This document shows positions 22,630-34,834 of a stretch of 64,000 bases of DNA, in pieces. Numbering within the stretch: the stretch's first letter is position 1; each line of letters opens with the position of its first letter. Position numbers and translations under genes: made by a program. The notes beneath the pieces are model-generated. The model searched no databases. It was not told the origin of the DNA and was given only the letters and a program-made list of their open reading frames with translations. The stretch is from contig NW_025942146.1 in the NCBI RefSeq assembly GCF_000764305.2, positions 1-64,000 of the forward strand, in the 5' to 3' direction. This DNA comes from Hyalella azteca. Its lineage: Eukaryota > Arthropoda > Malacostraca > Amphipoda > Hyalellidae.

Positions 22630-23450
22630 GATAGGAAAACAAGCGATCTCCTTGCAAATTTTACTTAGAAGCTTGCCATGTTCCTGGTCAAGACTCAATC
22701 CCCTTTTTGTGCTTTATGATGCCAAGTGACACTAAATAAAAATAAATTTTTTAAAATTCTCACGAGTTGTATTTTTCTCTAATTTGGCTTCCGTAATACA
22801 TATATACAGCGTCTGGCAACGAATTTGAGGCAGATGATAATTATTCTAGAATTAACTGTATGGTGTGCATCTATAGATGCTGAAAATGTCGATGAATTTA
22901 TTAGCTTTTGTTCTGCAGAATGTTCATTCGTAATGATTTGAAAGAATTTTATTACCTGTAACCTGTAAGAAAAATTTTATCTCTACGAGATTCTGAAAAG
23001 TGTTTCCCAGATGGATATATTCAATGACACATATGTGATTGCTATGGTGAAAGATTCTATTGACTGAACTTCTAGTTGATGGAGCGCATGAAATAGTGAA
23101 TGAAGAATTTTCTGATGCATTATATTGCCGGTTGTCGACAGCAGCAGATCCAGATAAAACAGCTCAACAATTGGATATGTCTACGTCAATACCTGTTGTA
23201 CATGAGGATGAGACTAGAGCAGTCAACGCTCAGTCGATAAAGTGATGGTTTCTGGCTATGGCTGGATCAGTCGATCTCAATGCAGTAGGAAATGTTTAAT
23301 AATGTGGTGAATGTTTTTGAGAGTTGAATGATGGCTGGGTTGAATATGTGTCTGATGGGAGTGTAATGTTGATACTATTGATATTAATATTAATTTAACA
23401 TTATGAGTGGAAACGAGAGGAAGAATGTCATGGATATTATACGTGACCAT
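22630..23450. repeat. segment shared with 34950-35770
   Basis: Almost identical in both copies of the tandem duplication. A short plus-strand frame (23060-23245) has no recognised domain. It may be the 5' part of the adjacent Ty3/gypsy fragment. Confidence 0.6.
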
Positions 23451-23459
23451 TTGAATTAT

Positions 23460-24445
23460 GTGCGTGAAATTGTTCGAAATTTCAGGGATGGTTAAAATTA
23501 ACGGTGACGTAATCGATTTGAATGTAAAAATGTGTCAAAGAAGCCCTCAGCACGATATTTTGGTTAGGGTCCTCTTCCGTGAACGGGCCTCCTAAAATAA
23601 ACTTCATTCATATAAAAGTGAGGCTTATATTAAAACACATTTTTAATGGAAAAGAAGTAAAAAATTTACGAGAAACCGGTGTTACCGCTGTCCTTGTCAT
23701 TACAAGTCGAATGATTGGAGAAAAACTTATTTTCAACTTGTAGATGCTAACGCGACTAATTCTCCAAAATTTTCACCCGAAAACGATATATTGGTTAGAT
23801 AAGCATGTGAAAGGATCGCGTGATCTATCACGTGTCTATATCAGATGTTGACTCGTCCTCAATCTCTATCAGGTCAAGTGAATTGACACCGGACAGGAAA
23901 TCGCTATTGAATGTTGTGAAACAAATAGTGATGCCCTCAGAAATGAGGAAGAAAGTAATGGAATTATCATTTTCTCCACCAGTATTACTGATGGACACTT
24001 GGGCGTTCAGAAAACGAAGGTTGAGTATTGGAACGTTTTTGACCAGGCTATCACAATGATATTCGTCTGTTGCATGTTATCGTCCTTAAATTACCATCAA
24101 TCAAAATGCCTATAATCGGAGGACCATTTCAGCGCGTAGATGTGGACATCATAGGACCATTGTCGAAGAGTCAGAAAGGTAACAGTTTTGCTCTTGTCAT
24201 GATTGACCTAACGACCAAACATCCAGATGCGATTACTTAAAAGCGTATTGATAATGAAACCATTGCCGAAGCTTTGCTTGAGATGTTTTGCAGATTTGGC
24301 CTGCCATCAGAGAATTTGTACAATCAGGAAAGGCAATTCACGTCTTCAGTCATGAGAAAATTCAATCAGTTGCTTCGTATTAAAAGTATTTATTCCATCC
24401 CGTTAGAGACCCCATATGTATGATATCGAGTTCAGGTGGGGTTCA
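23460..24445 (+). pseudogene. Ty3/gypsy fragment: protease-like and integrase, copy A
   Basis: In broken frames, a retropepsin-like segment (NGKEVKNLRETGVTAVLV, where family members have DTG) at about 23650-23710 is followed by an integrase zinc-region/linker (EMRKKVMELS...KRRLSIGTFL, 23820-24059). The integrase core is at about 24105-24420: GPFQRVDVDIIGPLSKSQKG, then KHPDAIT and RFGLPSE. The reverse transcriptase and RNase H expected between protease and integrase are missing, and stops interrupt the core. It is a deleted retrotransposon remnant, copied at 35780-36740. Confidence 0.8.
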
Positions 24446-24499
24446 ACAAGCCTTAACATTTATGCCGAAAGAGCTGGAAGAAGAACGTGCTGACTACAC

Positions 24500-25115
24500 G
24501 TTCTTTTGATGACTTTCTTTTGTTGATTAATGACAAGATAATGATTGAATTCATTTATTTTAAAACTAGAATATGCAGTCTCATATACCTGTGATATTAT
24601 TTTGTTTACTTTAAGGATTTTACTTATGTATGACTAAGTTATGCGTAGACATATTTTTCATTTCGTGACAGAAGCAAGAAACCTCTTTTATGACTATGAT
24701 AATATTTTGTTAATTCAGGGAATTCAGTTATTGGTGTAACTATATGTCGATGTGTGGCTGAACGTCTTGTAGCTCTAACGCGATTGGTCGAATCAGCTGC
24801 CAGCCTCGAGCGGGGTGCGAGTTTATTCCCTTCAGGGATCCACTGGTCTTGGATGACTGAGAACTCGATCTCTTTAGAGTTAGTTAATGATTATTCGACC
24901 ATTGACTTGTGATTATTCTGCTGGAGGATTAAAACTAGGATTACATATTGAATTGTATCATATTATCTTCTTATGTACATGAATTATGAGGCTAGTTCAT
25001 TTTGTTGCGCTGTAAACGAGGTATTGTGCCAAGGTTATTTTAGCTGAGTTATCCCTCACTGGTAAATTGTGTGTGTTCAGTGTGGGGTCCGAGAGTTTCC
25101 ACTCGACATTCAAAT
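24500..25115. repeat. segment shared with 37150-37780, possibly LTR-derived
   Basis: It follows the gypsy integrase fragment and matches the second duplication copy, with more divergence than the integrase part. A motif near GATTGGTCGAATCAGCTGCC and a GC-poor body could be LTR or untranslated sequence of the retroelement. No paired LTR was found, so this is a guess. Confidence 0.35.
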
Positions 25116-26980
25116 CAGCAATACCGTCCCTTGTCTCACACTTCGAACTAGCATACAAGAAGAAGGCTTTCGTTTTTTTAGTTTTTGGCAATATCTTTTT
25201 CAAAGTTCTTGACTGCGGTGCGACAAGTTTTTTTAGCTTGATTTCGAGCTGTTGCGTACAGGTTATGCTCAGCATCGCTACGTGTCCGTATATAACGCTT
25301 GTAGGCTTCTTTCTTTGCCTTTAGCTTTGCTTTGACCGTATTGTTCATCCACTGTGTTTTTCTTACTCCACCGAGCTTCATCTTAGGTACACACTCATCA
25401 ACTGCAGACATAACCATAATCTTGATGAATGACCACGACTCCGCCACATTCAAGTTCATAATACAGTCCGAAATGTTCGCTGCACTCACTGATTCGCAAA
25501 GTTTAACATTGTCGCCTTTCGCAGCAAAGTTGAAGCGTTCACGCTTCCGTGGCGTCTTTTCTGGATAGCACTTAATACTGAAAAACAGTGACTGGTGGTG
25601 ACTTTAGCCCAACGGAGCCTCGTGGCGAAGCTCTTCTACCATTGATTCTTCACTAGTAAACACTAGGTCTAGAGTATTTGGAGTCTGATTACCTCTAAAA
25701 TGGGTTGGTTTTGTGATGTGCTGGTATAAAAATGAGTCTCTCACAGACTCCATGAACAAGGATGAAGGGTGATTCTCATCCCTTGTAGATTATTCATATG
25801 TCCAGTCTATTTCTGTATGGTTAAAGTCACCAACGATCAACGTATGCGACCTGCTGAAAGTCATGCTCGGTAGGAGACTGTTCAGTATTTTATCGTTTTC
25901 AGAGAAACTGTTACTGTGTTCTATACAGGACACCTATAAGGAGGCTATCCCTGCTTGTTAGGGAAAGCTCACACCACACTGATTCTCTAGTCTAGCTGAT
26001 TGGTGCTCTGCTGATAACTTAACTTGTTGGGCCCCATAAAAGGTTCTAACCCACAGAACTACACCTCTACAGCACTGCTCTTCGTTTAATTCAAGTTGAT
26101 GATTTTTAAGAAGTGTCTCTGTAATACAAATAATGTCAATACACTCGTTTGCGTGTGAAAACATTTCAAATTGTTGTGTGCTCTTCCATTTTTATGTATG
26201 AGTAAACTTTTTACCATATTTACAGAACTGGATTTAGGTACATGATTTCCACTATTTAATTGTCTTCCATCTCCCCTGACTGTCGGCGAGCGGTAGGAGT
26301 CCTCGTGAGATCTTGAATGTATGTGACCTGATTTTCCGTGCTTCTGCGTCTGTTTCGCTCCTGCCATTTCCTGCGGAAATCCGCCCTCTCTAAAGGGGTG
26401 GAATCCTTCTTCACAAAAACAGACTTGAATTCAACAGTTTCTCCTAATTTTTTCGCTGCTTTCAGCACGCTCCAAACCTGGGCCGGATCCTTCACAGCCA
26501 CAAATAGAGGGTTTGCATGTGTTAGCATTAACATTCTTGGAGCGCAGCCTCTTGCAACGAGCTCAGTTCATTACTCAAAGAGCCAACTAAATTACTCAAC
26601 GTGCTAATTTTTTCCGATAATTGTTCTCCATTTCTGCGAACAAATGCTGCGAACAGAGAGAACCACTTCACTTCCATCTGCTTCTCGCTTTTTCGGGCAC
26701 TAAGAGTCGGTTTCTCGCAGTCGCTGCAGAACCAGTGAAACGACTGTTTTCTGCAGGAAAAAATACTCATCAGAGCTCAGCTTCGTGCAGCTGATGCAAA
26801 TGTAATCCTCACGGTGTTCACAGATGACCATCCGATCATCTTCTCTCCACGAGGTCTCTTTGCAGAACTTGCAAGCATCTTCAACTACGCACTTCGATCT
26901 CCTTTTCGATTTTTCGGTGCATCTTGTTTCGAAGAACCGCATTCCTTCTTAACAATCTTGTTTACTTTCTTCCCAGCCAT
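25000..26980 (-). mobile_element. CR1-like LINE 5' half (ORF1, endonuclease, linker)
   Basis: Minus strand. ORF1 begins near ATG 26978-26980 and, after a frameshift, shows a PHD-like zinc finger (CKFC, VICEHREDYICISC, FHWFCSDC at 26870-26740) and a coiled-coil region (EQLSEKISTLSNLVGSLSNE). ORF2 follows with an endonuclease piece (DIICITETLLKNH at about 26140) and the endonuclease end (PNTLDLVFTSEES, about 25660). The linker follows, with TQWMNNTVKAKLKAKKEAYK and FEKDIAKN (25489-25178), then KAFFLYASSK (25170). PHD-bearing ORF1 proteins are known in CR1-type elements. The reverse transcriptase is absent. It is unique to copy A of the tandem duplication, so it may have inserted after the duplication. 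Confidence 0.85.
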
Positions 26981-27034
26981 CGAAATATCTTCTTTCCTAA
27001 TTGTTTAATGATTTCCGGGTTCCATCACTGAGAT

Positions 27035-27260
27035 TTAGCTAGGGTCTCTCACAGCAGTAAATCGCCGGAAACAATAAATCACCGGAAACAAGCCTGTACA
27101 ACAAAACCGCCCGACGGTGTACCTATCATAAGTTCCGAAAGTGCAGCACGGCCGCCCGACGATAATAAAGTTCCGGACACAATTCAATACAGGAAACAAA
27201 TCGGTCAGGCTCCTAGAGCGACACACAGCACGTCTACTCTCCACGGCGTCTCAATCTGAA
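27035..27260. other. unassigned GC-richer stretch
   Basis: Contains repeated ATCGCCGGAAACAATAAATC and ATCACCGGAAACAAGC motifs (about 20 bp apart), the 5' untranslated part of the LINE or a small repeat. No gene is visible. Confidence 0.3.
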
Positions 27261-28330
27261 CTCATGTATTAGCGAAATTCTTTAAGCGATCCACGAACAT
27301 GTAAGTATTGTCTACCGTATACTGATTGGTGGTAAGACAGTTCATAAAAAACGGAGCTAAAAATTTAGCAAGTTTGAAGCTCGGGGTATTGTAAGCAGCA
27401 AAAATTGGGCGTAATTAAAATTTCAAAGCGAAATCTAGCTTATGAATTTAGGGTAAGCCGTACAAAATTTAGTTTAAAAGCAAATTATCGAGATATTCAT
27501 TAATATCTCACTTGCATTCGAAAAAAATTCAATATCAGATTATTCTTTCCTTTTTCGAGAGCAATATCACGGCTGTTTACTCAGTGTTCATGCCCATTTG
27601 GTCACATAACGAACGATGCATGCAATAACGTGCCGTTCATCATTTTCCAGTTTTCTAACGATTATTTGGTATGTAAAATAGAAACACAATAACTGATTGA
27701 AATGCTTTTCTTGATTATGTGTGTTTGTATATGTGTTATCCTCAAGGTTCTTGAATTTAAATTAATTGAATATTCCCAAAAAATTATTTCATCGCGTATA
27801 AGTAAATAGATTTGGTCAGCCTTGGCCGCGTTAAGGTGATTGCAGCATCGCACTAGATTGTAACTTGTAGTGTCGATCGACCCAATTGTTTCAATGCTGA
27901 ACATCAACTGGATAGAATTCCTTGGACAAACAGGAGCCTGCATGCTGCTAAATCAAGCTTGAAATAATCGGACTTGTTGTTCAGTTTGGATGAACCGATT
28001 TACCTTTAACTATGCTGATAGACTTAATTTTAGTACTTATTTTAATCAATATGAATGGAAAAGAAGGTATATGTGATTTTTATGCCATAAATGAGCGTGT
28101 GTATTGTAATAGAAAACATAAATATAATACTATGCTAATATAAAACTATGATCGTGTTCTAATATAAAACAAATGTTTTCTCCATAAATGTTTTCCCTGA
28201 TCACTGAACCTGTGTAATCTATTCAACCGACAATTTGTATTGTGCTCCCTAGATTGTCGTACTTTTTAAGCTGCTGTCTTCGCCGGGGAAACTTCTCTGT
28301 GATCTCAGTTCGCCTATAAATTAATCGTAT
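27260..28330. repeat. segment shared with 39140-40100
   Basis: The left end (27262-27340, minus strand) encodes part of a Penelope-like reverse transcriptase (VDNTYMFVDRLKNFAN), cut off here by the LINE. The rest is AT-rich sequence, alignable with the second duplication copy with small indels. Confidence 0.65.
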
Positions 28331-28354
28331 CTTGCTTCATATCTAGTTATAACC

Positions 28355-28481
28355 GGCACCTTCATGCAGGGCTCTTGCCAGCACCTTCAGGATTCTCACC
28401 GGAGCCTGCAAGGTTCTTACCCACACATACAGGGTTCTTACCTGCACCTTCAGGTTCTTACCTGAACCTGCTATTTCTTAC
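28355..28481 (-). repeat. splice-donor-like minisatellite after receptor exon E3
   Basis: About five units of 22-24 bp on the minus strand, each containing a donor-like core: CAGGTAAGAACC twice, TGGGTAAGAACC, CCGGTGAGAATCC and a decayed TGGCAAGAGCC. The array begins at the authentic E3 donor (GCGG|GTAAGA). Confidence 0.8.
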
Positions 28482-28683
28482 CCGCTGTTTTGCAGCGGCA
28501 GAAGAAAATTGTCATGGGGCTCGTAGTCGTCAGGACGGAGAGTAAGCGCGATCTCCACGCCCTCTGCCCCTGTCACGAGCTCCCTCCAAGGCACCCCCCT
28601 CAGGGCGAAGACGTCAATTACTACCATCAGATGCCGTGGTTTCGTTTGGTGCAGCATTTCAGTCACTGCTTCTACATGGTGAC
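28482..28683 (-). CDS. HEPN-NACHT-LRR receptor, exon E3
   Basis: Acceptor TTGGCCGCCACAG, two leading bases, then an open frame HHVEAVTEMLHQTKPRHLMV...HDNFLLPLQNS, ending at a strong donor GCGG|GTAAGA. It enters in phase 1 (matching the E2 donor) and leaves in phase 2 (matching the E4 acceptor). It is GC-rich. The alternating hydrophobic pattern after KPRH resembles the beta strands and helices that follow the NACHT domain in LRR-bearing receptors, but I cannot name the domain. The corresponding exon is missing from the second duplication copy. Confidence 0.6.
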
Positions 28684-28739
28684 CTGTGGCGGCCAAAATA
28701 TGACGAAATTTAATAATTTTGTGGACTTATAAGGATGAG

Positions 28740-28975
28740 GAAGTTGAGAAGCGACAGTCGTCAAATAAAATGGAGTGGACATCACTCGTCACACCAACAT
28801 GAGTGAACGTCACCCACCGCAACCAAAATGAGTGCACACCCAAAATAAGTGAGTCTTACCAATCATACTCGCCAAAAGAGAACGTGACTCGCCACTATCA
28901 ACATGAGTGGACGTCAACATTTTTACCCAGCATGGGTGAACTCCACCAACCAACCCAACATTATCACTTTCAAAA
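28740..28975. repeat. ~29-bp minisatellite, intron 2 (E3 side)
   Basis: Units around ACATGAGTGAACGTCACCCA followed by CCACAACCAA. The same family is found just after the E2' donor (31930-32235) and after the E2 donor (41230-41530). Here it ends about 60 nt before the E3 acceptor, so it marks the other end of the same intron. Confidence 0.75.
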
Positions 28976-29950
28976 TACGGGGTATGCGTATGCTTCTGTG
29001 GAAGACTTATTTCGGTCGGATTAAAGTCATTTTTTTGATTGCTCCCTACCAAAATTTTCGGCCGGGTAGAGCTTTCTGCGGCAGACTCGCTACAGTTGGT
29101 TCCAATGTTATTCTCGGTCTGCATGGCCACCCGAACGAAATCAGCGACATATCAGAATATCCATGGTAACTTTATTATCACATGAAAGTACGACATGATT
29201 GGGCTCGGTCATGTCTACGGTGCTTGCAAGCTGCCCAAGGGCTGCACCGCAAGCTCAGAGCAGAAGTCATTGGGTAGTATGCTGCGGGACGTTAAAAGAC
29301 GAGCTTGCCCTTTAGCCGTAATACTGTAATAACGCAGTCGGTGCTCGTACGCGTGAATTCCTTCGTATTCATTTTTTTATTCGTTGGCATACGATCTCGA
29401 TTGCTTAAATTTGCGTTTATGGAAATTTTAGATCTTCATGGTCTGTATTTCTTTCTTCTCATTTGAATAATATAAGTGAATGAAGTTAATGAACAATTCC
29501 AATTTAATGGTGCGGTACTGGGATCTTGATTGTAGCGTGTGCCAATTTTTGCAAATAATTGCAAGGCACCTCGTGTTGGACAAGAAAAATTATGATGCAA
29601 GAAATTGCTCTACCCAAAATTGATTTCGTATCTTCTGGAATCCACTTGAATACCACCGTTAGGGAACCAATATTTAAGAGAAACATTTTTAGTGGGTACG
29701 GAAAAATTGCGATTATCTAGTTTTCCCAAACAATGGAAATACAAGCAAAGCTCTCACTACAGCGACGAACCAATGTTGATGCATTGGATGGTTCACAAAT
29801 ATGAGTTAAGTATTTCTTAATAAACTGTGTTGTAGAAAATAAAAAATCTGAAAATTTATTTATAAATTTATCTTGTGAATGGTCTAGAAAGGATAATTTA
29901 ATGTTTTTCTATTGTCGTCATCAGTGAGAATTAAAATTTTGTAAGCATAC
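28976..29950. other. intron sequence, no recognised gene
   Basis: No ORF with a known domain. A GC-balanced stretch at 29190-29350 could be part of a repeat, but it has no second copy in the window. Confidence 0.4.
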
Positions 29951-29954
29951 ACGT

Positions 29955-30170
29955 GTAGGGCAGGTTGGCCCAGCTAGTGGTTAAAGTTCAGAGTTCCAAG
30001 ATTGGCGCAGAGAGGCGCGGGTGCGATCCCAGCTCTGTGCGCCAGTTTCTGGTCAGAATCGGCAATGAGGCCGGGCGGTTAAGCACAGCAGAAGCAGTGA
30101 GTGCTGTGAATGTTCTGCAATGTTAAGAATCAGCGAGAGGCCTACGGCCTACTAAACGTTGAAACCTCTA
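29955..30170 (+). repeat. tRNA-derived SINE
   Basis: The A-box-like TGGCCCAGCTAGTGGTTAAA is followed by a B-box-like GGGTGCGATCCCA about 45 nt later. A second tRNA-like start (GGCCGGGCGGTTAAGCACAG) comes next, as in a dimeric SINE. Confidence 0.5.
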
Positions 30171-30820
30171 TTGTTATCATAGCGCGCTGCGAGATAAATC
30201 TCTAATCTTCTAGACACGGTTTCGGTCCTGCGATACATGATCGTTCTTTCACCGGAGTGCACATGAAGCGAGTCTAATATAATGTCAGAACAACTTTATA
30301 CTTTGTAACTGATGTCACTTGCACTGCTCAACTGGGTATGTAAGCAAATATATATTAATTATTACGTTCTCCGCCGCTGTAAATTCCTACCAGTGAGATT
30401 GCATAGAGTGGGTATATAGCAGTTACCAATTTGCACCTTAGAATGTTAGTAAAACGTTTTTGATTTTTCGTCCATTTCTCAATACTTTGGTATGAATCAA
30501 TTTAGCAACGTTCCGCATAATAGATATTTCGTAACACTGTTATGATTTCGTTTAGCAATTAGTGAATTTTTACCGTTTTTTGTATTATTCCTACGGAAGT
30601 GAGTGGAAAATGTTTTTCCCACGCGCATTATCACCCAGGGTTCTGAATTTTCTGGGATCCTCATTTTAGAAGCAGGTATTGAAAGCAACCTAACCTATTC
30701 TTGGATTGGCCGTCTCTTCCTCCCATTAAGGCGGAATAGGGATGATTTTTTATCTCACTGTTAGGCTCGTCCAGAGCTGCCGGGCATACTGGGAAGAACC
30801 CAATACTTACCGCCCAGTGG
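30171..30820. other. intron sequence, no recognised gene
   Basis: AT-rich to 30660, then a short GC-richer stretch to 30840. Only short ORFs without known domains. Confidence 0.4.
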
Positions 30821-31929
30821 CCAGACTCTCGTAGCTGACTAGCTTAGGATCAAATTTTGTTAGAGAGTGAACGTCACTCACTGCACTCAACATGAAAGGA
30901 CCTCACTCGCCACACCCACCATGTATAAGACGTTTTTCCATATTAATGTTGTAGCGACTAAAAAGAATAAGTGTAGGTTAAGGTAGTTGAAATCAGGGAA
31001 CAAGGGCGTGATTACAAGAGGTTTGAAGTTGGTGACTACTGACTACCTCGTCTTTTTTGTGATGGCTTTCCGCTAATCCTATTGAATTTACGCATGTAAA
31101 GTGCCTTTATAATTAAATAATTACCTAATGCATATAATTTTCCCGTCGTGGTCCAACCCAATAAATTATGCCTTTGGACGCGTTTATTAAATTTATTGCC
31201 AAGCTCGCCTCAAGGCTCTTGTTTGATGCGGGAACCAGCTGGCTATTCCATCTGTCACGATGTGAATATTTGGTTCACTGTATTATCACACGTTTGTTAT
31301 AGGTGCATTTATTGGCTCTCTTACTAACCACAACCTTCTTGAGGTTGGGCCGGCCTTAATTTATTAACTTACCCTTAATTAAATAGTTGCTAATAGGTCA
31401 TTACACCACTTCCGAGTACCGCCTGCGGCAATATTTTAGAAGGTGCATATTTGTACTATTTATCATCGAAATGCCTTAAATCAGTATTGCGCATATTGGC
31501 TTGTCATAGTAATATTCGCTTATTCAGTTCTCACTCTGCGATGAATTCTAATAGTTGTATTATCACTTTCAGAATAATTACGCTTCCTGTGTGTACGTCT
31601 TACCGTTGATGTACTTGCTGCCTGCCCGGCTTATAGCGCTCGCCTCCTCGTCCTATTTTTTATTTGCCAGCTCCTGTTGTGTCAGGTTTCGGGGTTTGAG
31701 TTCGGCTATTGCCGTGTTTATTTCTGTTGACGTTCAAATATTAAATGTTGAATATAATTTTTGACCTACGAAACTTATCAGCTCATAGCGTTTCTATACA
31801 GTTATATAGTTGGTTCTTCATTTCAGCGATGAATTTCCACTTCGGCTCCGAAATTCTTTGGCGTAATCGGAGAGCTTGCAATGGGTTCTGAATAAAATTG
31901 ATTGCAGCAGTTATATGTGCGTTATTTGA

Positions 31930-32235
31930 TTACACATGAGTGAACGTTACCCATCACAGCCAACGTGAGTAAACGTCACCCAACCAAACTCACCATAAGT
32001 GAACGTTACCCACCACATGTAACATGAGTGAACGTCATCCACCGAAATCAGCATGAGAAAACGTTATCAACCACACCAAACGTGAGTGAACGTCGCCCAA
32101 CCAAACTAAACACAAGTAAACGTTACCCACCACATGTATCATGAGTGAACGTCATCCACCGAAATCAACATGAGTAAACGTTACCAACCACACCGAGCGA
32201 GAGTGAACGCCACCAACACAACATGATTGAAAGTT
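31930..32235. repeat. ~29-bp minisatellite, intron 2, copy A
   Basis: About ten units of ACATGAGTGAACGTCACCCA type. On the minus strand the units read GGTAACGTTTACTCATG or similar, and the array begins within about 10 nt of the E2' donor. Confidence 0.85.
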
Positions 32236-32241
32236 ACCTAC

Positions 32242-32459
32242 CGTTGTAGACGTGCCAGTCCCCGTCCTCCACCAGGGCCGCGAGCTCGGCCACGGTCCCA
32301 GCGTGGTCAGGGCAGCGCGTGACGCAGTCCCTCACAGCATCCGCGGCGGTGACGCCTGCGTGGCGCAGCGCTTCCTTCAGCTCCGGCCACCGCCGCTGGA
32401 AATGACGAGGGCTGTCCCTACTCAATGCCTGCAGCACGTACAGCAGCACCTCACGCAGG
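32242..32459 (-). CDS. HEPN-NACHT-LRR receptor, duplicate exon 2 (E2')
   Basis: Same length (218 nt), splice sites and frame as E2 at 41758-41541. The encoded segments (VLLYVLQALSRDSPRHFQRR...WHVYNG) differ at one visible residue: glutamate here, lysine in E2, in the V-E/K-D-G-D stretch. Entry phase is 2 and exit phase 1, so E2 and E2' cannot both be included without breaking the frame. Either can be joined to E1 and E3. It lies in copy A of the tandem duplication, next to E3. Confidence 0.6.
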
Positions 32460-32789
32460 CTGGGGGAACACGTGTGGGTGGGGATTCATTGGGGCAGTCA
32501 GGACTATACGTTGATTGTATAGTGACATGTTTAACGGTTTTGTTTCCCGCCTGTCTTCTGTTACCGTGAATGTGTCGGTTTTTCCAATAAATGAGCCTGT
32601 TTCCTGTTGAAGTTCAGAGTGTTTTCCTCAAGAAATGTCTGTTATCATACCCTAAGAAGGGCTTGCAGCTCACGCCTTACGTAACAAGGCTTACAGGTCA
32701 TCGCTTACAATGACCTCGTCATTTCTCAAACAACAATGAAACATAAAAACTGAAGTTAGAAATGATTTACTTACATAAGAGCAGCTTTC

Positions 32790-33120
32790 TTACATGACGA
32801 GAATCATTAAAAAGTACAAAGAAATGTGAAGTCGAACGAAAAATGAATCGGAGAAATAATTCAAGACAAGTTTTAATAAGGACTTAACGGTGAATGCGAA
32901 GTCCTCATCTGTGAACACACTGCTGAAGAACTGATTAAGAACGTTAGCCTTGCCCTCATCAGAGGAAATCTTTCGTTGGTATACTTTCAAATCAGATATA
33001 CCGTCATTTGACTCATACTTCGAACTAGCGTGCAAAAAGAAGGCTTTCGGATTCATTTTTGCATTTATTTTTTTTTTCGAAGTTTTTAAGATGTGACTAA
33101 ACAGGTAACTGAAGTTCAAC
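32790..33120 (-). pseudogene. LINE linker fragment
   Basis: Minus-strand frame with KAFFLHASSKYESNDGISDL and NQFFSSVFTDED, which is the endonuclease-to-RT linker of the same CR1-like family seen at 25.0-27.0 kb. The match to the second duplication copy ends at about 32900, inside this fragment. Confidence 0.8.
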
Positions 33121-33282
33121 TCAAGTAGACACTATATATAAAGTGCTCAGCAGCTAACTAACTCGTAACTAATTTGTTAAAGAACTCCCCCACCCGCCCC
33201 TCTTTCACGATCTGTCGTGAAAGCATAAATCAACGTACAGAGATGGCAATGGTACCGTCAGGTAGGGCAGAATGTCAGCTTA
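33120..33282. other. junction between the two duplication copies
   Basis: Short unassigned sequence between the end of copy A and the start of copy B. It contains a C-rich stretch (CTCCCCCACCCGCCCCTC). No gene. Confidence 0.4.
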
Positions 33283-33945
33283 GTAAGGAAAGATATATGC
33301 TAGAAGCACCTTCAAAAGAAATAAGAGCAGTATAACGGACATTCACGTCTACGATGAGGGTTCTGCGCTACTGTGGAAAGTTGGAGCACCTGAAACTGTT
33401 CTTATTGGAGAGGAGACGGGAGAGGTATGTCATATTGTCATCTATATCTGGAAGATGAAAACTACTTAACACACTGCATGCTTGGCTCCTAACTTCGAAT
33501 GCGGGACCTTCATGATTATGACGCATCACAATGAGGGAAAGGAGATATTGTACAAGATACCTTCATTGAATAATAAAGCTGCGGTCAGAGTTCAGACTTT
33601 CCGGAGGGAAATCTTTCAGCGGTCGGTCCGATTTTTCAAAAGGTAGTTCACCCTTGAGAAATACAGTCTGGATGCGATTTTGTGCACGGTCCCGAATCCT
33701 CCGTCTACACTAAATAACACTACACACAATACATTGTTACACTACATTACTATCAGTAAGATGCAAGCAGCAGCATTTTACATCAGCTGGATCAAATGAG
33801 GGTAGATGCACGGTAGTCACGTTTAACGTTACCTCTGGGACCCCGCTGGCGAGACGACCTGCCTATCGACGGCTTGAGGACACCGCACGACTAAATCGGT
33901 GCATCAGCGTGACCATGGACGAGGACGTCCTAAACTAGACGTAAG
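33283..33945 (+). pseudogene. LINE 3' fragment, copy B
   Basis: Counterpart of 20881-21535 with small deletions (for example in the RRLD motif region). It again runs into the 20-bp minisatellite. Confidence 0.8.
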
Positions 33946-34570
33946 ATAACATTAAAGATACGTAAAATAACAGTGAGGACACATAAGATAACGCAGTGGG
34001 GACCCATTAGATAGCAGTAAAGAAACATAAGAAAGCAATGAGGACATGTAAGACAGGTGATGGCTGACGACCTGCCTATCGACGGCTTGACGACACCGGA
34101 CGACTAAATCGGTGCATCAGCGTGACCATGGACGAGGACGTCCTAAACTAGACGTAAGATAACATTAAAGATACGTAAAATAACAGTGAGGACACATAAG
34201 ATAACAGTGGGGACACATTAGATAGCAGTAAAGAAACATAGGAAAACAATGAGGACATATAAGACAGGTGATGGGCGATGACCAAAGAGATAACAGTGAG
34301 GACACATAAGATAACAGTGGGGACACATTAGATAGCAGTAAAGAAACATAGGAAAACAATGAGTTCATGTAAGACAGGTGATGGGCGATGACCAAAGAGA
34401 TAACAGTGAGGACAAGTGTGATAACAATGACGACAAGTAGGTAAGCAATAAGGAAAAGCACCATACAATAGAGGAGGTGTAAAATTACGGTGAGGACATT
34501 TTTGACACTCGTGATAGCAGTGAGGACATCTGAGATAACAATGAGGACATATAAGATAACATAATTTACA
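33945..34570. repeat. 20-21-bp minisatellite, copy B, with internal LINE-tail duplication
   Basis: The array contains a second copy of the LINE tail (GACCTGCCTATCGACGGCTT at 34069-34140, already present at about 33857), so the array has expanded by duplication of a longer block that includes the LINE end. Confidence 0.85.
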
Positions 34571-34834
34571 TATGCCGACACTCATTTTCATATATTTTCA
34601 ATCGGCATCACCATGTATTCAATATCAATATATTTTAGGATTTTTAAATATAGTAGCACTATCCATAAGGAAATAAATAAAATATCATGTATCAATATCA
34701 TTAATCCATCATGTCAGTGCCTGCACTAGCTGCTTAATGACTGATACAAAACGTGGGGTAATAATCCCACACAATGTAATTAATTACGACGTAAAAGTAT
34801 AATTGTATGGGTTCAGGGGCCCCACTGCCCATCC

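Larger units (their letters stand above)
30825..32900. repeat. duplicated segment copy A (contains E2')
   Basis: Near-identical to 40110-42195 and in the same orientation. It contains a fragment of the ~29-bp minisatellite at 30868-30925, unassigned intron sequence (30960-31920), the array at 31930-32235, exon E2' and the 3' end of a LINE fragment. Confidence 0.9.

Noticed and set aside
2743..30170. Functional tRNA genes at 2.8, 4.4, 11.2 and 30.0 kb
   Set aside because: Only A-box and B-box-like segments are present. I could not fold a full cloverleaf with a sensible anticodon arm, and the flanks look like SINE bodies.
32252..32569. 105-codon plus-strand ORF, with its copy at 41551-41868
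   Set aside because: Antisense to E2' and E2. The minus strand has splice sites and in-phase partners.
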